From assembly GCA_947501105.1 (NCBI GenBank), contig CANMUP010000003.1, forward strand, positions 124,001-188,000: 64,000 nt of DNA, in the 5' to 3' direction. The notes under the pieces were generated by a model. The model was not told where the DNA came from. It ran no database searches and was given only the letters and a program-made list of their open reading frames with translations. The translations under genes and the position numbers were made by a program. Positions 35,928-44,317 of this stretch are shown one piece after another; positions within the stretch are counted from its first letter, which is position 1; every line of letters starts with the position of its first letter. The stretch is from an uncultured Flaviramulus sp. Its GTDB lineage: Bacteria > Bacteroidota > Bacteroidia > Flavobacteriales > Flavobacteriaceae.

Positions 35928-35961
35928 CAAAGCAATTAATTATACACGTTGTTGTAACACG
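35928..35961 (-). repeat. Cassette boundary repeat, copy 1
   Basis: About 26 of 34 positions match 44093-44126. The core is TACACG-TTGTTGTAACACG. It lies just past the 3' end of the 79-aa membrane-protein gene (minus strand), next to the hairpin TTCAAATGAAA-TATTC-TTTCATTTGAA (35971-35997) that overlaps that gene's stop codon. Confidence 0.55.
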
Positions 35962-35988
35962 TTTAATTCATTCAAATGAAATATTCTT

Positions 35989-36228
35989 TCATTTGAAAAT
36001 AAAAATCAAACCAAATAAAAGGCTCATTAATATCAATGACCATATACTTATCAAAGATTTCCATTCAAAATAGCTGTCCTTACTAAATAAATCAAATCTA
36101 TTATTTCTCTTCAATTGATAAATTAAAAGTAAGATTCCAATTCCAAGAAAAACAATTCCAGATTCAAATGAGAAATTGTCAATATAGTAAACAATAGTAT
36201 CAGTGATACTTTCAAATATTTTTTTCAA
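35989..36228 (-). CDS. Small two-helix membrane protein (cassette gene)
   Basis: 79 residues with two hydrophobic helices (ESGIVFLGIGILLLIYQL; LISIWSLILMSLLFGLIFIF). I do not recognise the family. Its 3' end overlaps an 11-bp inverted repeat that may terminate transcription. It sits in a small-gene cassette region between dnaN and DUF2188. Confidence 0.6.
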   Translation of the reverse strand: MKKIFESITDTIVYYIDNFSFESGIVFLGIGILLLIYQLKRNNRFDLFSKDSYFEWKSLISIWSLILMSLLFGLIFIFK

Positions 36229-36232
36229 TGGG

Positions 36233-36260
36233 ATTTATTTTTATACATGGTTATAAAACG
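36233..36260 (-). repeat. Cassette boundary repeat, copy 2
   Basis: A TTATTTTTATAC word followed by GTTATAAAACGTTTTTTATTC. This matches GTTATAGGGCGTTTTTTATTA at 44116 over 17-18 of 21 positions and follows the 3' end of the 104-aa gene (minus strand). Confidence 0.5.
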
Positions 36261-36276
36261 TTTTTTATTCTCCCAT

Positions 36277-36591
36277 TTAAATTAGCTGAAAAGAAATTAT
36301 TGATAGAATAGTACTTAGCCCAAAATAAAAGAAAGCATTTTTTCGACTCTTAATTGTTGAATGTTTTTCACAAATTTTCATCGCCAGTTTGAAAATGAAG
36401 TTATTATTTTCATAGTAATATGCTAATAAAAAAATCAATCCTATGAGTTGAATATAAATGATTAAAAACAGATTCACTTTTAACTCTGATTGAAAATGGT
36501 AAAATGCTAATAACAGAAATATTGCTAAAATCAGTATTATCAAATAGCCATTCCAGTAGTATCTTTTATTTTTGATTTCGGAACTGTTCAT
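36277..36591 (-). CDS. Small three-helix membrane protein (cassette gene)
   Basis: 104 residues with three hydrophobic segments (GYLIILILAIFLLLAFYHF; LFLIIYIQLIGLIFLLAYY; FYFGLSTILSIISFQ). No family was recognised. Its codon and base use are even more AT-rich than the neighbours'. The 43-bp repeat at 36601-36643 lies just upstream of its start. Confidence 0.6.
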   Translation of the reverse strand: MNSSEIKNKRYYWNGYLIILILAIFLLLAFYHFQSELKVNLFLIIYIQLIGLIFLLAYYYENNNFIFKLAMKICEKHSTIKSRKNAFFYFGLSTILSIISFQLI

Positions 36592-36600
36592 TAAAATGTT

Positions 36601-36643
36601 TTACAAAGACTTGATATAAAAACGTTTTAATATTTTATATCTA
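36601..36643. repeat. 43-bp cassette repeat, copy A
   Basis: About 35 of 43 bases match 45481-45523. It contains the perfect hairpin GATATAAAA / TTTTATATC (9-bp stem, 11-nt loop). In copy B the same hairpin keeps a G-T pair. It lies upstream of the cassette genes. Confidence 0.65.
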
Positions 36644-36690
36644 ATGCTAAACGAAGTTATCGCTTTTTTCTGACAAAGTTAATAGAGACA

Positions 36691-36728
36691 AAAAAAGCAG
36701 TAACCTAAATTAAGATTACCGCTTTTAT
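36691..36728 (-). terminator. Terminator downstream of dnaN
   Basis: AAAGCAGTAACCT and AGATTACCGCTTT form a 13-bp imperfect stem around AAATTA. A second hairpin, ATTCCTGT / ACAGGAAT (36737-36756), lies between it and the dnaN stop. Confidence 0.55.
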
Positions 36729-36761
36729 ATCATGAGATTCCTGTTTTCACAGGAATAAGTA

Positions 36762-37880
36762 TTAACTATTCAACATCACTGGCATAACAAGCATTGTAAT
36801 TTGTTCGCCTTCATCCAAGCCATCAATAGGCGTTAAAATACCAGCTCTATTTGGCATACTCATTTCTAACTGTACTTCATCAGAATTTAGGTTGTTTAAC
36901 ATTTCGGTTAAAAAACGTGAGTTAAACCCTATTTGCATGTCATCACCCTGGTAATCACATGTTAAACGTTCTTCGGCTTTGTTACTGTAATCGATATCTT
37001 CAGCCGAAATATTAAGTTCTGCACCAGCAATTTTTAACCGTATTTGATGCGTCGTTTTGTTAGAGAAAATACTAACACGACGTACAGAATTTAAAAACTG
37101 TGTTCTATCTATTGATAGTTTATTTGGGTTTTCTTTAGGAATTACAGCTTCGTAGTTTGGATACTTCCCATCTATTAAGCGGCAAATAAGCTCAGAGTTT
37201 TCAAAAGTAAATTTCGCATTACTTTCGTTATATTCTATAGTGACATCATCTTCACTAGCTGCCAAAATTCCTTTTAAAAGATTTAAAGGTTTTTTAGGCA
37301 TAATAAATTCTGCCACTTGGTTGGCCTTAATGTCTTCTCGTGTATATTTTACTAATTTATGAGCATCGGTAGCAACAAATGTTAAACCTTGTGTTGAAAA
37401 TTGAAAAAACACACCACTCATTACGGGGCGTAAATCATCATTTCCAGCAGCAAAAATAGTTTTGCTTATTGCTGTAGCAAGTACATCACCAGTTATAACT
37501 GTTTTACTTGGGTCCTCTAAAGCTACTGCTTTTGGGAATTCGTTTCCGTCAGCATATGCTAAAGCATATTTACCATGATTAGAGCTAATTTCAACAGTAT
37601 TATTATCTTCAACCACAAAAGTTAAAGGTTGCTCAGGAAACGTTTTTAAAGTATCTAGTAATAAACGTGCAGGAATTGCAACACTACCTTTACTATCGCT
37701 TTCTACATCTAAAGAAGAAGCCATTGTAGTTTCTAAATCACTTGCAGAAACAGTTAATTTAGAGTGATCTAATTCAAATAAAAAATTATCTAAAATTGGT
37801 AAGGTATTCGAGCTATTAATTACACCTCCTAAAACCTGTAATTGCTTTAATAAATAGGTACTTGATACTATAAATTTCAT
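36762..37880 (-). CDS. dnaN: DNA polymerase III sliding clamp (beta subunit)
   Basis: 372 residues, full length. The three-fold repeated clamp fold is recognisable: domain 1 starts MKFIVSSTYLLKQLQVLGGVI, domain 2 PVMSGVFFQFSTQGLTFVATDAHKL, and domain 3 ends with the usual MLVMPVML tail that forms part of the peptide-binding pocket. The dimeric ring tethers polymerase III to DNA. It lies downstream of gldFG, an arrangement also found in other Flavobacteriaceae. Confidence 0.97.
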   Translation of the reverse strand: MKFIVSSTYLLKQLQVLGGVINSSNTLPILDNFLFELDHSKLTVSASDLETTMASSLDVESDSKGSVAIPARLLLDTLKTFPEQPLTFVVEDNNTVEISSNHGKYALAYADGNEFPKAVALEDPSKTVITGDVLATAISKTIFAAGNDDLRPVMSGVFFQFSTQGLTFVATDAHKLVKYTREDIKANQVAEFIMPKKPLNLLKGILAASEDDVTIEYNESNAKFTFENSELICRLIDGKYPNYEAVIPKENPNKLSIDRTQFLNSVRRVSIFSNKTTHQIRLKIAGAELNISAEDIDYSNKAEERLTCDYQGDDMQIGFNSRFLTEMLNNLNSDEVQLEMSMPNRAGILTPIDGLDEGEQITMLVMPVMLNS

Positions 37881-37919
37881 GTATTTATAATGTGTTTAAT
37901 TTTCAATAAATGCTACTTA

Positions 37920-37927
37920 CAAATATA
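37920..37927 (-). promoter_or_regulatory. -7 element of dnaN
   Basis: TATATTTG on the minus strand, about 40 bp before the ATG. A TTTG lies 24 bp upstream (37952-37955). Confidence 0.4.
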
Positions 37928-37966
37928 TTCCATACGGATTAATATAAGAAACAAACTTATTAACAT

Positions 37967-40351
37967 TTAAGTCGTATATTTTTTCTTTCTAAAGTAATTA
38001 AAAGCAAAACCAAATAAAGCTAATAATACTAATGGTAATGCTATATTTATGAGTTGCCATTTCGTTTTTTGAATCGCTATTTTTTGCTGATCCAAAAATG
38101 CCACTGCAATTTCTTTTGATCGAATGTTTATAAGTCCATTATCGTCTAGCAAATAATTAACAGCATTGAGTAAAAATTCTTTGTTGCCATAAGTTTGTCC
38201 AGTCCATCTATCAAACCCTAATTCTTGCGGTACATTTTTTGCCACATCGTTTTTAATCACATCGCCATCAGCTATAACAATCATTTTGGTTAAAACGCTT
38301 TTGTTTCTTTCTTCTGAAAGATTAAAAGGTTTTATACGGTTATTATAAACACTTGTAAATTCACCTTCTAATAAAACGGCTAGAGGTTGATTTCCCTTGT
38401 TAAATGATGCAGGATTTTGCTCTTGGGTTACAACTTCTAAACTTATTTCTTTAGGCGTGCCTTCTAATTTTGTAAGCGGAGCACTTTCTAAAAGAATAGT
38501 TTTATTAATGTTGTTTTTTAAGGTGTCAATTTGATTTGCGAAATCGAATTTCACGAGGTTTAAATTATTAACAATAGGATGCTTACTATTTGAAGAAGCA
38601 AGTGGCGAGTATGGCCATCTTAAATTTTGAAACTGCGAGTCACTACCTTCTCCAATAGCCAAAGTAATGGGAGCAGAGTACAATGTGCTTACCATAACAG
38701 GATTAATGCGAACCCCATATTTGAAGAAGAAATCGTTTAAATTCAGATTTCTAGGAATGGCCAAATTAGATCCTGAAGCATTATATAAACTATCTTTCTC
38801 TATAGCAACATTATCAACAAGCCAAAGGCTTTTTCCGCCATTCATTGTAAATTGATCTAAAACTAATTTTTCTTTTTCAGAAAACGCTTCGGTTGGTTTT
38901 GCAGAAATAATTAAATCAAATTTATTTAAATCGCTAAGTGTTTTTTGTGGATTACTTGCAACACTATCTAAAGTAAAAGGCGCAATAAAATAGTACTCAT
39001 TAATTTTTTTTATAAAGTCTGCAATGTATTTATCTTCTAATTGATTATTACCTTTTAAAACGGCAATTTTTTTCTGCTTGGGCGTTGTTAATTTACTAAA
39101 ACCATCTGTAAATGCATATTCTAAATGCTGCACCGAGTTACTTACTAATTCTTGCTGCGAGGCGCCAATTTTATTTTTAACCAAAGGAATGGTAATGGTA
39201 ACATCATTATAACTTGCTAGAGCCCAAGGGAAAATAATAGCTTGAGACGATTTTCCGCTTTCTTGTACACTTAATTGCATAGGTGTAAGTCCACGTTGTG
39301 TAAGTTGCTGAATGTTACGTTCGCGAGTCGCTTCGTCTTCTAAAGGGTTTATAAAATTGAAATTAATATTATTGTTTTCTTCTGAAAATTCTTCAAGTAA
39401 TTGTTTGGTTTCTCTTTGAAGGCGTTTAAATTCAGATGGAAAACCATCACCTTTTAAAAATACATCAACAATAATTGGAGAATTAATGGCATTAATAATT
39501 TGTTTTGAAGCTTCGCTTAATGTGTAACGATTATCTTCAGTTAAATCAAAGCGTTTATGAATTGATGAAGAGAAAACATTTAAACCTATTAAACTTAACA
39601 ATATAATTGAAATACGTTGCCACTCTTTTTTATTAATTTTTTGTGTTTTAATTGCTGTAACCGTTAGCATTATAAAGAATAACGTTACACTTAAAAAGTA
39701 TAAGATATTGCTTGTGTCAAGTACGCCACGACTCATACTTTTAAAATGATAACTCATACCTAATTGCTCAACAAACGCACTAGACGTAACATCTGAAATA
39801 CCTTCAAAACCAATATAAAACAGGAAACAAAGAAAAACAGCGCTAATAAATGCCACAATTTGATTATCAGTAATAGCAGAACAAAAGATACCAATTGCGG
39901 TATAAGATGCCATTAAAAAAAGCAATCCAAAGTAAGACCCAAGTGTGCTACCCATGTCTAAATTTCCAACAGGGTTTCCCAGTTGATAAACAGTGTAAAC
40001 ATAAAGTACTGTTGGTAAAAGCGCGATTAAAATTAAAACAAAGGCACCAAAATATTTACCTAAAACGATGTTTGTATGAGAGATTGGTTTTGTAAGTAGT
40101 AACTCTAAAGTGCCTTGTTTTTTTTCATCCGAAAAGCTGCGCATGGTAACCGCAGGGATTAAGAAAATTAATATCCAAGGTGCTAATAAAAAGAAAGATG
40201 ATAAATCTGCAAACCCATAATCTAGAATATTAAATTCTCCTTTAAACAACCATAAAAACAAGCCGTTTAACAAAAGGAATATTGCAATTACCAAATACCC
40301 TATTGGTGATGCAAAAAACGAGTTTATTTCTTTTTTTAAAATTGCTAACAT
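37967..40351 (-). CDS. gldFG: Gliding-motility ABC transporter GldF-GldG fusion
   Basis: 794 residues. Residues 1 to about 240 are GldF, an ABC-2 type permease with six membrane segments (SPIGYLVIAIFLLLNGLFLW; SFSDEKKQGTLELLLTKPI is the usual cytosolic loop). From about 245 (INKKEWQRISIILLSLIGLNVF) the protein is GldG: an N-terminal helix, a long periplasmic ABC_transp_aux region (YTLSEASKQIINAINSPIIVDVFLKG) and a C-terminal membrane anchor followed by RKKK. In Flavobacterium johnsoniae these are separate proteins that act with the ATPase GldA in gliding and secretion. Here they share one frame. gldA is not in the window. Confidence 0.92.
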   Translation of the reverse strand: MLAILKKEINSFFASPIGYLVIAIFLLLNGLFLWLFKGEFNILDYGFADLSSFFLLAPWILIFLIPAVTMRSFSDEKKQGTLELLLTKPISHTNIVLGKYFGAFVLILIALLPTVLYVYTVYQLGNPVGNLDMGSTLGSYFGLLFLMASYTAIGIFCSAITDNQIVAFISAVFLCFLFYIGFEGISDVTSSAFVEQLGMSYHFKSMSRGVLDTSNILYFLSVTLFFIMLTVTAIKTQKINKKEWQRISIILLSLIGLNVFSSSIHKRFDLTEDNRYTLSEASKQIINAINSPIIVDVFLKGDGFPSEFKRLQRETKQLLEEFSEENNNINFNFINPLEDEATRERNIQQLTQRGLTPMQLSVQESGKSSQAIIFPWALASYNDVTITIPLVKNKIGASQQELVSNSVQHLEYAFTDGFSKLTTPKQKKIAVLKGNNQLEDKYIADFIKKINEYYFIAPFTLDSVASNPQKTLSDLNKFDLIISAKPTEAFSEKEKLVLDQFTMNGGKSLWLVDNVAIEKDSLYNASGSNLAIPRNLNLNDFFFKYGVRINPVMVSTLYSAPITLAIGEGSDSQFQNLRWPYSPLASSNSKHPIVNNLNLVKFDFANQIDTLKNNINKTILLESAPLTKLEGTPKEISLEVVTQEQNPASFNKGNQPLAVLLEGEFTSVYNNRIKPFNLSEERNKSVLTKMIVIADGDVIKNDVAKNVPQELGFDRWTGQTYGNKEFLLNAVNYLLDDNGLINIRSKEIAVAFLDQQKIAIQKTKWQLINIALPLVLLALFGFAFNYFRKKKYTT

Positions 40352-40366
40352 TTATTTTATTTTGTA

Positions 40367-40455
40367 CGTCATTACGAGGAGCATAGCGACGTGGTAATCT
40401 TTTTTATATTTACGAGATTACCACAACAAATTTATTAATTTGTCTCGCAATGACG
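40367..40455. repeat. Dispersed palindromic repeat, copy A (89 bp)
   Basis: Bounded by CGTCATTACGAG and CTCGCAATGACG. An internal 10-bp perfect stem (GTGGTAATCT / AGATTACCAC) encloses 14 nt. It is the reverse complement of the element at 42810-42926. Confidence 0.8.
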
Positions 40456-40468
40456 ATTAATTTGTTGC

Positions 40469-40765
40469 TTATTTCAAACTTTCGAGCTTATCAACACTCC
40501 AAGCTTCCGGACTTGCATTAAAAAGTGGTTTGGTTTTACTCCAAACGTTTTTAAATAAATCAGATTGTCTGTAAGTTTCTAAATCATCTTCAGAATTCCA
40601 ATAGCTATAAGTGAAAAATATATTCGTATTATTTTTATCTCTATATAATTCTAAAAAATTACAGCCATTAAACCCTCTGATTTTATCTTTATTGGCATCA
40701 AAGTTTTTAAGAAATTCTTCAATATCTGTTTCATTAAAACTCATCTTTACAATTCTTACAAACAT
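40469..40765 (-). CDS. Antibiotic biosynthesis monooxygenase (ABM) domain protein
   Basis: 98 residues, one ABM ferredoxin-like domain: FVRIVKMSFNETDIEEFLKNF, IRGFNGCNFLELYRDK, IFFTYSYWNSEDDLETYRQSDLF. Members include small cofactor-free monooxygenases and haem-degrading enzymes; the substrate is unknown. It is 4 bp from the SAM hydrolase-like gene, so the two are cotranscribed. Confidence 0.88.
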   Translation of the reverse strand: MFVRIVKMSFNETDIEEFLKNFDANKDKIRGFNGCNFLELYRDKNNTNIFFTYSYWNSEDDLETYRQSDLFKNVWSKTKPLFNASPEAWSVDKLESLK

Positions 40766-40769
40766 TAAA

Positions 40770-41606
40770 TTATTCTTTAATAAAATTAATACTTACAGCA
40801 TCCATAATACCTAATCCCATTAAGGATGATGCACTACCAACTGTAGTAGTGTTACTTTTATAAAGTGCTATTTCTAAAAAACCACCAGAGTTAAAAACTA
40901 CGAGACCTCTACCTTCATCATGCCTTTTTTCTTCTGGAATTTCAAAGTTTACAATATCGCTATATTTTGAGAAAATGCTTTTAAATTTATAATTACGTGC
41001 CGAAATCTCAAAAGCTCTTCCTTTTTGAATAGTTTCAAAAAAACCATGTTTTATGTTAGTAACTACATTACCATAATTATCTATGTAAATAACACTACCA
41101 ATAATTTGGCTTTTATCTTCATTAACATAGGGAACAATATTTTTAATAGGTTTTATTTCGGTAATGGCTTTGCCAATAATATCAAGCGTGCCACCACGCG
41201 CTATATGGCAAGCCACTTTTACAAACACATCTAAAACAGGAAAACTGGTTTGTATTTTATCATGTATATTAATTTCAACAATTTTTTCAGGAGCAATTTC
41301 AGAACAAATCATACTCATAATCCCATTATTGGCACATATAAAAAAGTGATCGTCTAATTTTATTGCAATATGTTTATTTTCAGGATTTATTTCAGAATCA
41401 ATTCCAATAATATGTATGGTGCCTTTTGGGAAGCTATTATATGCATTTTGAATTATATAAGCCGCTTCTGGAATACTAAAGGGCGATACAGAATGAGAGA
41501 TATCAACAATTTTAACATCTGGTAGTTCACTGTAAATAGCGCCTTTTGTTGCGCCAGCAAAGTGATCTTTTTCACCAAAATCTGTTGTTAAAGTTATTAT
41601 CGCCAT
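40770..41606 (-). CDS. SAM hydrolase / SAM hydroxide adenosyltransferase (DUF62)
   Basis: About 278 residues. The start (MAIITLTTDFGEKDHFAGATKGAI) carries the DUF62 signature with the Asp that binds the ribose. VDISHSVSPFSIPEAAYII, CANNGIMSM and the C-terminal YIDNYGNVVTNI and VFNSGGFLEIAL follow. Characterised relatives hydrolyse S-adenosylmethionine to adenosine and methionine; fluorinase and chlorinase are specialised members. The inner Met (41606) fits relatives better than the track start (41612). It is divergent from phoH. Confidence 0.9.
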   Translation of the reverse strand: MAIITLTTDFGEKDHFAGATKGAIYSELPDVKIVDISHSVSPFSIPEAAYIIQNAYNSFPKGTIHIIGIDSEINPENKHIAIKLDDHFFICANNGIMSMICSEIAPEKIVEINIHDKIQTSFPVLDVFVKVACHIARGGTLDIIGKAITEIKPIKNIVPYVNEDKSQIIGSVIYIDNYGNVVTNIKHGFFETIQKGRAFEISARNYKFKSIFSKYSDIVNFEIPEEKRHDEGRGLVVFNSGGFLEIALYKSNTTTVGSASSLMGLGIMDAVSINFIKE

Positions 41607-41644
41607 TGGCAAAATTGTTGATATGTTTTTAATGTTAGGTCACT

Positions 41645-41662
41645 CAAATTTATGTATTTTTG
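41645..41662. promoter_or_regulatory. Back-to-back -7 elements for the DUF62 gene and phoH
   Basis: TAAATTTG on the minus strand (41645-41652) and TATTTTTG on the plus strand (41655-41662) are separated by 2 bp. Polymerases at the two promoters should interfere. No -33 element at the usual spacing was found for either. Confidence 0.5.
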
Positions 41663-41751
41663 AGCTTTATGAATGTGTTTTACAAACCTACATAAATTTT
41701 CGTTTTCGTTTTTATATTTTAAATGAAAATTATAACATTAAACATACGCTT

Positions 41752-42705
41752 TTGAACGAAATTATTATTGAACTTGAAGAAATTACTCCAAAAGAATTTT
41801 TTGGAGCTCAAAATGCCAACATCGAACTTCTAAAAAAGTACTTCCCAAAATTAAAAATTGTTGCACGCGGAAATAAAATTAAAGCCTTTGGTGATGAAGA
41901 ATTGCTTGAGGAATTTGATAGACGTATTTCTATGCTACTAAAGCATTTTGGAAAGTATAATAAGCTTGATGAAAACGTAATTGAACGCGTGTTAACAAGC
42001 CAAAGTAGTGATGATTATACCACCTCTAAAGCAAGTGGAGAAACCATAGTACATGGTGTAGGAGGAAAATTAATTAAAGCGCAAACCGCAAACCAACGCA
42101 AAATGGTAGAGCTTATGCGTAAAAACGATATGGTTTTTGCCATTGGTCCTGCAGGTACAGGTAAAACGTATACTGGTGTTGCCTTGGCAGTACAAGCTTT
42201 AAAAAACAAAGAAGTTAAACGTATTATTTTAACACGTCCAGCGGTAGAAGCAGGGGAGAACCTTGGTTTTTTACCTGGCGATTTAAAAGAAAAATTAGAT
42301 CCATACATGCAACCACTTTATGATGCGTTGCGCGATATGATTGCAGCAGAAAAGTTAGCAAGTTATATTGAAAAAGGGACTATTCAAATAGCGCCATTGG
42401 CCTTTATGCGTGGCCGTACGCTAGATAATGCCTTTGTTATTTTAGATGAAGGGCAAAACACCACACATGCCCAAATGAAAATGTTTTTAACGCGTATGGG
42501 TAAAAACGCAAAGTTTCTATTAACAGGAGATCCTGGACAGATAGATTTACCGCGTCGTACCATTTCTGGATTAAAAGAAGCCTTACTGATTTTAAAAAAT
42601 GTTGATGGTGTAGGCATGATATTTTTAGACGATAAAGACGTTATTCGTCATAAACTCGTTAAAAAAGTTATCGCAGCATATAAAAGTATAGAAAACGTAG
42701 ATTAA
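41752..42705 (+). CDS. phoH: PhoH-family ATPase
   Basis: 318 residues from a TTG start at 41752, whose product begins (M)NEIIIELEEITPKEFFG as in related PhoH proteins. The track start (41623) adds 43 residues that overlap the promoter and look non-coding. Walker A is GPAGTGKT, Walker B is FVILDEGQN, and LTGDPGQIDLP is the usual sensor motif. An N-terminal KH-like segment precedes the ATPase. PhoH-type proteins are linked to RNA metabolism and phosphate-starvation responses; the role here is by family only. Confidence 0.93.
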   Translation: MNEIIIELEEITPKEFFGAQNANIELLKKYFPKLKIVARGNKIKAFGDEELLEEFDRRISMLLKHFGKYNKLDENVIERVLTSQSSDDYTTSKASGETIVHGVGGKLIKAQTANQRKMVELMRKNDMVFAIGPAGTGKTYTGVALAVQALKNKEVKRIILTRPAVEAGENLGFLPGDLKEKLDPYMQPLYDALRDMIAAEKLASYIEKGTIQIAPLAFMRGRTLDNAFVILDEGQNTTHAQMKMFLTRMGKNAKFLLTGDPGQIDLPRRTISGLKEALLILKNVDGVGMIFLDDKDVIRHKLVKKVIAAYKSIENVD

Positions 42706-42721
42706 TTTTTAGAAGCTATTT

Positions 42722-42779
42722 CCCGCTTTCAGTTATATCTTTTTTGTAAAAAACAAAAAAGGATGCCACTTCAATCGGG
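42722..42779. repeat. Large imperfect palindrome after phoH
   Basis: Arms of about 27 bp: CCCGCTTTCAGTTATATC...TTTTTTGT and ACAAAAAAGGATGCCAC...ATCGGG. The core TCTTTTTTGT-A(n)-ACAAAAAAGGA would terminate phoH. The ends resemble the repeat at 35491-35517, so it is probably a dispersed repeat used as a terminator. Confidence 0.6.
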
Positions 42780-42809
42780 GCTAGGGCTTTTTAGATAAAA
42801 ACAATGAAA

Positions 42810-42926
42810 CGTCATTGCGAGATAAATTAATAAATTTAAAGCCTGTACTGAGCGCAGTCGAAGTATGGCAATCTGTTAAAAAGGAAGAGATTACCACGTC
42901 GCAAAAAAATGCTCCTCGTAATGACG
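42810..42926. repeat. Dispersed palindromic repeat, copy B (117 bp)
   Basis: Ends CGTCATTGCGAG and CTCGTAATGACG. It matches the reverse complement of 40367-40455: 27 of the first 28 bases agree, and the end has GATTACCACGTCGC plus TGCTCCTCGTAATGACG. An extra piece containing CTGAGCGCAGTCGAAG, a different repeat word, sits in the middle. Confidence 0.8.
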
Positions 42927-42967
42927 ATAACAAATAAACAAATCAACTCATAAACGAATAGACAATA

Positions 42968-43915
42968 ATGAGTAATACTATAATAGACACCAACTTTAAT
43001 TTTCCAGGACAAGAAAGTGTTTACAAAGGAAAAGTAAGAGAAGTATATAATATAAAAAACGAGCAATTAGTAATGATTGCTACCGATAGATTATCAGCGT
43101 TTGATGTGGTGATGCCAAAAGGAATCCCGTACAAAGGGCAAATACTAAACCAGATAGCCACTAAAATGATGGCAGCTACTGAAGATTTAGTACCAAATTG
43201 GTTAACCGCAACACCAGACCCAAATGTGGCTGTTGGTCATTTGTGTGATACTTTTAAGGTAGAAATGGTTATTCGTGGTTACATGTCTGGTCATGCAGCA
43301 CGCGAATACAAATTAGGCAAGCGTATCCTTTGTGGTGTACCAATGCCAGAAGGCATGAAAGAAAATGATGCTTTTCCTGAGCCTATTATTACGCCAGCTA
43401 CTAAAGCAGAAATGGGAGACCATGACGAAGATATTTCTCGTGAAGATATTTTAAAACGTGGCATTGTATCTGAAGCCGATTATGTTGTTTTAGAAGATTA
43501 TACACGCAAATTATTTCAACGCGGTTCTGAAATTGCAGCTTCAAGAGGCTTAATTTTAGTTGACACCAAATATGAGTTTGGAAAAACCAAAGAAGGTAAA
43601 ATTGTATTGATTGATGAAATACATACACCAGATTCCTCACGTTATTTTTATGCTGATGGTTACCAAGAGCGTCAAGATAACGGAGAAGCCCAAAAACAAC
43701 TCTCTAAAGAGTTTGTGCGCCAATGGTTAATAGCTAATAACTTTCAAGGTTTAGAAGGGCAAACGGTACCTTTTATGAGTGATGAATATATTGAAACAGT
43801 TAGCGAGCGTTATATTGAACTTTACGAAAACATTACTGGAGAAACTTTTGTAAAAGCTGATGTATCTAATATTCAAGAACGCATTGAAACTAATGTTTTG
43901 GAGTATTTAAAATAG
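42968..43915 (+). CDS. purC: Phosphoribosylaminoimidazole-succinocarboxamide synthase
   Basis: 315 residues. PurC joins CAIR and aspartate with ATP to give SAICAR in purine synthesis. Motifs: [12 protein letters not shown] (ATP-binding), [38 protein letters not shown] and [13 protein letters not shown]. The length matches the longer bacterial form also found in eukaryotes. It stands alone with its own terminator. The 5' region holds the dispersed repeat copy B. Confidence 0.96.
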   Translation: MSNTIIDTNFNFPGQESVYKGKVREVYNIKNEQLVMIATDRLSAFDVVMPKGIPYKGQILNQIATKMMAATEDLVPNWLTATPDPNVAVGHLCDTFKVEMVIRGYMSGHAAREYKLGKRILCGVPMPEGMKENDAFPEPIITPATKAEMGDHDEDISREDILKRGIVSEADYVVLEDYTRKLFQRGSEIAASRGLILVDTKYEFGKTKEGKIVLIDEIHTPDSSRYFYADGYQERQDNGEAQKQLSKEFVRQWLIANNFQGLEGQTVPFMSDEYIETVSERYIELYENITGETFVKADVSNIQERIETNVLEYLK

Positions 43916-43937
43916 AAATTTCACAGATTTATAAAAC

Positions 43938-43970
43938 AAAGACTTTACAGAAATGTGAGGTCTTTTTTTT
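43938..43970 (+). terminator. Terminator of purC
   Basis: AAAGACTTTACA / TGTGAGGTCTTT, a 12-bp stem with two G-T pairs and a GAAA loop, followed by T6. Confidence 0.8.
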
Positions 43971-44092
43971 ATTGAGTTTTGGAGTTATGCTTAATGTGTT
44001 TGTGTATGATTACTGACGTGTTTAAGTAACTAACTTACTAAAAATGGAACGAAATAGAGGAAAATCCGTAGGATTTTCTAAGTAAGCGAGAA

Positions 44093-44126
44093 CCAAGCAA
44101 TTATTTTTACACGGTGTTATAGGGCG
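44093..44126 (-). repeat. Cassette boundary repeat, copy 3
   Basis: Contains CAAGCAATTA...TACACGGTGTTATAGGGCG. The GTTATAGGGC (44116-44125) is a perfect inverted match to GCCCTATAAC (45478-45487) at the other side of the cassette. A hairpin AAAATCC-GTA-GGATTTT lies just outside (about 44061-44077). Confidence 0.6.
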
Positions 44127-44317
44127 TTTTTTATTATCTCTTCTTTATAATTAATAATATCTTTGTCCGACACATTAATTTTGGTTAAAAAATCATTTGC
44201 CCAGACTTTAGAAACAGGATGTGATTTTGCCAGTATTCTTAAAGCAATAGTTAATTCTTTCTTACTGTTTTCACTTTGTTTCTCACTTGATACGAACCTC
44301 TGAACTGTTTTAAACAT
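44117..44317 (-). pseudogene. Probable frameshifted C-terminus of the thioredoxin-like lipoprotein
   Basis: 66 codons starting inside the 3' end of the next gene in another frame. The helical sequence (SENSKKELTIALRILAKSHPVSKVWANDFLTKI) looks like a natural C-terminal continuation, whereas the other frame ends in a basic, low-complexity VRNKVKTVRKN. A single-base indel near 44260-44310 would join them. It could instead be a small overlapping gene. Its stop is inside the boundary repeat. Confidence 0.45.

Noticed and set aside
35928-36643. Integron attC array
   Set aside because: Boundary sequences lack the attC core consensus, the ends are inverted within a unit, and no integrase gene is present. 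A cassette-like unit of another kind is kept as a finding.
41623-41751. N-terminal extension of phoH in the ORF track
   Set aside because: It covers the divergent promoters and is unlike PhoH proteins, which begin at NEIIIELEE.
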